Shown here piece by piece: positions 30,487 through 32,549 of a stretch of 32,549 bases of DNA (within the stretch, counting starts at the first letter, position 1; each line of letters starts with the position of its first letter). Source of the DNA: DASYQV01 sp036005125 (GTDB lineage: Bacteria > Acidobacteriota > Vicinamibacteria > Vicinamibacterales > UBA2999); contig DASYQV010000185.1 in NCBI GenBank assembly GCA_036005125.1, forward strand, positions 1-32,549. The letters run 5' to 3'. The position numbers and the translations under genes are program-made. Under the pieces are notes generated by a model. The model searched no databases. It was not told the DNA's origin and was given only the letters and a program-made list of their open reading frames with translations.

Positions 30487-32549
30487 ATGACGAACACCCG
30501 CATCTCGATCGCGCTTCTCCTCGCCTTCTCGCTCGTCCAGGCGGGAAGCGCCCAACAGCAGCCGCCCGAACAACAGCCCGCGCGCGGACAGGCGCAGCAG
30601 CAGGACCCGCAGCCGGTCGCCACCGGAAAGCCCCAGCCAACGTTTCGCGCCGGCATCAATTTCGTGCGGGTCGACGTCATCGTCAGCGACAAGAAAGGTG
30701 CGCCTGTCGCGGATCTCACCGCCAAGGATTTCGAGATCGTCGAAGACGGTAAGCCACAGACCATCGAGCAGTTCAGGCTGATTCGTGTGGATGGAAATGC
30801 CCCGCCGGGCGATCTCCCACCGCGGCAGATTCGCTCGAAGTTCGACGAGGAAACAGAGGCGGCCCGCGAGGACGTGCGCGTATTCGTGATCTTCTTCGAC
30901 GACTATCACACGCGCGTCGGGAGCGCCATGTCGGTGAAGGAGCCGCTCACCAAGTTCGTCCAGAACCAGCTTGGTCCCAACGATCTCATCGCTCTGATGT
31001 ATCCGCTGTCGCCCCTCGACACGGTGACGCTTTCGCGCAACCACGCGTCGATTGTGGCGGCCATTCAGAAATTCGAGGGACGAAAGTTCCGGTACGAGCC
31101 GCGGAACGATTTCGAGCAGAGATACGCACAGTACCCGAGCGAGATCGTCGAGCAGATCCGCAACCAGGTGGTCATGACCGCGTTGCGCGGGCTGGCCACG
31201 CGGCTCGGATCGCTGCGCGAAGGACGTAAGGCCATCATCTTCGTCAGCGAAGGGTTCACGGCGATGCTGCCGCCGCAGATGCGCGATCCGGTTGCGATGC
31301 TTCCCGGTGCGGGCAACCCCCGTCGAGGCGATCCGTTTGCGGGCCGAGGCGACCCGCGTGAGGAGACGGCCCAGTTCTTCGCCGAAACCGACCTGCAGTC
31401 GCAGATGCGCGACGTGTACGACGCGGCAAACCGCAACAACGCGGCCTTCTATGCGCTCGACCCGCGCGGTCTGGCGACGGGTGAGTTTCACATCGACGAA
31501 AACATCGCCTTCGAACGGGACCAGCGCTCGCTGCAGTCGACGCAGGACACGCTGCGCATTCTGGCGACCGAGACCGACGGCCGGGCGATCGTCAATCGCA
31601 ACGATCTGACGAAGGGATTGGAACAGGTCGTCCGGGATTCGAGCGCCTATTACCTGATTGGTTACAACTCGTCGGGTGCGCCGAGCGACGGCAAGTTCCA
31701 CGAGATCAAGGTCCGCGTGAAGCGCCCGGGCGTTGACGTTCGCGCCCGCAAGGGGTACTGGGCGCCGACGCCGGACGACACGGCGCGTGCCACGGCCGGA
31801 CCCAAGCCCGAAGCGCCAAAGGCGGTGCAGCAGGCGTTGGCGTCGATGGTCAGGCCGACGGCGTCGGGCGGCTACATCCGGACGTGGGTGGGCACCTCGC
31901 GCGCCGAGAACGGGAAGACGCGCGTGACCTTCGTGTGGGAGCCGCTGGCGGCGCGTCCGGGAGAACGGCGAGACCAGGCCGGTCGCGTCTCGGTGATTGC
32001 GGCGGGATCGAGCGGCGTTCTCGTGTTCCGCGGGCGCGTGCCTGACCTTGCGTTCGCGTCGGCAGGGACCAGCGCCTCCGGCGGCGCCAGTACGGGTACC
32101 ACGCGAATGCCTGCGGCGAGTCCCGCTACCGGTCCGCAGCGCCTCGTGTTCGACGCGCCGCCGGGAAAACTGGAGCTCCGTCTGTCGGTCGAGTCGGCGA
32201 TCGGCGGGGGCGTGCTCGACACCGAGATCCAGGACGTCACCGTGCCCGATCTGAGCGGCGCCTCGGCCATCAGCACGCCGCGCGTCTATCGGGCGCGGAC
32301 TGCGCGCGATTTCCAGACCATTTCGCGCGACGCCGACGCCGTGCCGGTTGCCTCACGCGACTTCTCGCGGACCGACCGTCTCCTCATCCGGTTCGACGTG
32401 TACGCGAACGGCGTCACGCCGACCGCGACACTGCTCAATCGAAACGGACAGAAGATGGCCGAAGTGCCCATCACGGCCGCCACCGCCGGCGGAACCCATC
32501 AAATCGACTTCGGCCTCGGGTCGATTCCGCCGGGCGAGTACCTGATCGA
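30487..32549 (+). CDS. Secreted VWFA-related domain protein (partial, runs off the window)
   Basis: The frame is open from ATG 30487 to the window end, giving 687 residues without a stop. It starts with a signal peptide (ISIALLLAFSLVQAGSA, cleavage likely before QQQPP), then a Gln/Pro-rich linker. A short strand domain follows (about 57-95, FVRVDVIVSDKKG...DFEIVEDGKPQ), and a von Willebrand A-like domain covers about 130-390. That pattern marks the VWFA-related family common in Acidobacteriota. The metal site that is normally DxSxS reads D138-D139-Y-H-T, so metal binding is probably altered. A later block with YYLIGYNSS and RKGYWAP is typical of the family. The C-terminal 250 residues are beta-rich. 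AAGGCGGAG precedes the start. Function is unknown; an exported adhesion or surface role is a guess. Confidence 0.9.
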   Translation, partial: MTNTRISIALLLAFSLVQAGSAQQQPPEQQPARGQAQQQDPQPVATGKPQPTFRAGINFVRVDVIVSDKKGAPVADLTAKDFEIVEDGKPQTIEQFRLIRVDGNAPPGDLPPRQIRSKFDEETEAAREDVRVFVIFFDDYHTRVGSAMSVKEPLTKFVQNQLGPNDLIALMYPLSPLDTVTLSRNHASIVAAIQKFEGRKFRYEPRNDFEQRYAQYPSEIVEQIRNQVVMTALRGLATRLGSLREGRKAIIFVSEGFTAMLPPQMRDPVAMLPGAGNPRRGDPFAGRGDPREETAQFFAETDLQSQMRDVYDAANRNNAAFYALDPRGLATGEFHIDENIAFERDQRSLQSTQDTLRILATETDGRAIVNRNDLTKGLEQVVRDSSAYYLIGYNSSGAPSDGKFHEIKVRVKRPGVDVRARKGYWAPTPDDTARATAGPKPEAPKAVQQALASMVRPTASGGYIRTWVGTSRAENGKTRVTFVWEPLAARPGERRDQAGRVSVIAAGSSGVLVFRGRVPDLAFASAGTSASGGASTGTTRMPAASPATGPQRLVFDAPPGKLELRLSVESAIGGGVLDTEIQDVTVPDLSGASAISTPRVYRARTARDFQTISRDADAVPVASRDFSRTDRLLIRFDVYANGVTPTATLLNRNGQKMAEVPITAATAGGTHQIDFGLGSIPPGEYLI

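Overview
The window looks like a chromosomal segment of an uncultured or poorly known member of the Acidobacteriota, most likely class Vicinamibacteria. This is inferred from the high GC content, the VWFA-related secreted protein at the right edge (a family greatly expanded in Acidobacteriota), a Ku gene, and the many short palindromic and heptameric repeats between genes. No rRNA, tRNA, CRISPR array, prophage or transposase gene was seen. About 31 protein genes fill the window and nearly all are housekeeping genes.

Layout. 1-4443: a CDP-alcohol phosphatidyltransferase, then uvrA overlapping a 3-methyladenine DNA glycosylase (two DNA repair activities). 4547-8751: a leucine block, leuC-leuD forward, a LysR-type regulator reversed, and a short leuA forward behind its own promoter. 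8849-11613 (reverse): an envelope and protein stress operon, hsp20-htrA-mscS. 11730-14680: efp, thymidine kinase, a small membrane protein and Ku. 14888-17620: a second CDP-alcohol phosphatidyltransferase (reverse) and uvrC. 17745-27169: a widely conserved informational cluster, M50 protease-trpS-scpA-scpB, then rluB plus an alpha/beta hydrolase on the opposite strand, then cmk, a histone-like DUF6335 protein (reverse), rpsA and an HU gene. 27370-30349: a HIT hydrolase, a degenerate acyl-CoA dehydrogenase-like protein, a CopZ-like metal-binding protein and a canonical acyl-CoA dehydrogenase. 30487 to the end: a truncated secreted VWFA-related protein.

The most unusual content is non-coding. 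There are two superposed repeat systems. The first is a family of 20-base palindromes (arms GCCG...CGGC) flanked by TACGTAGG ends. The copies covary, sit between convergent genes and supply stop codons there, and one copy is inserted in frame inside uvrA. The second is a set of heptamer arrays, usually arranged as two opposed arms. The heptamer sequence differs from site to site but the architecture is constant, and every example lies just after the 3' end of a gene and never in a divergent promoter region. Together they look like a terminator-like or DNA-structuring repeat system that shapes gene ends.

Other points of interest are an EF-P with Asn at the position that is normally modified, a LeuA without the leucine-binding domain, an acyl-CoA dehydrogenase homologue lacking the catalytic Glu, a phosphatidyltransferase lacking the signature Arg, a long structured leader before rpsA, and a 16-bp perfect inverted repeat ending exactly at the HIT gene start codon. 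All functional calls are from motif reading only; no database search was run.
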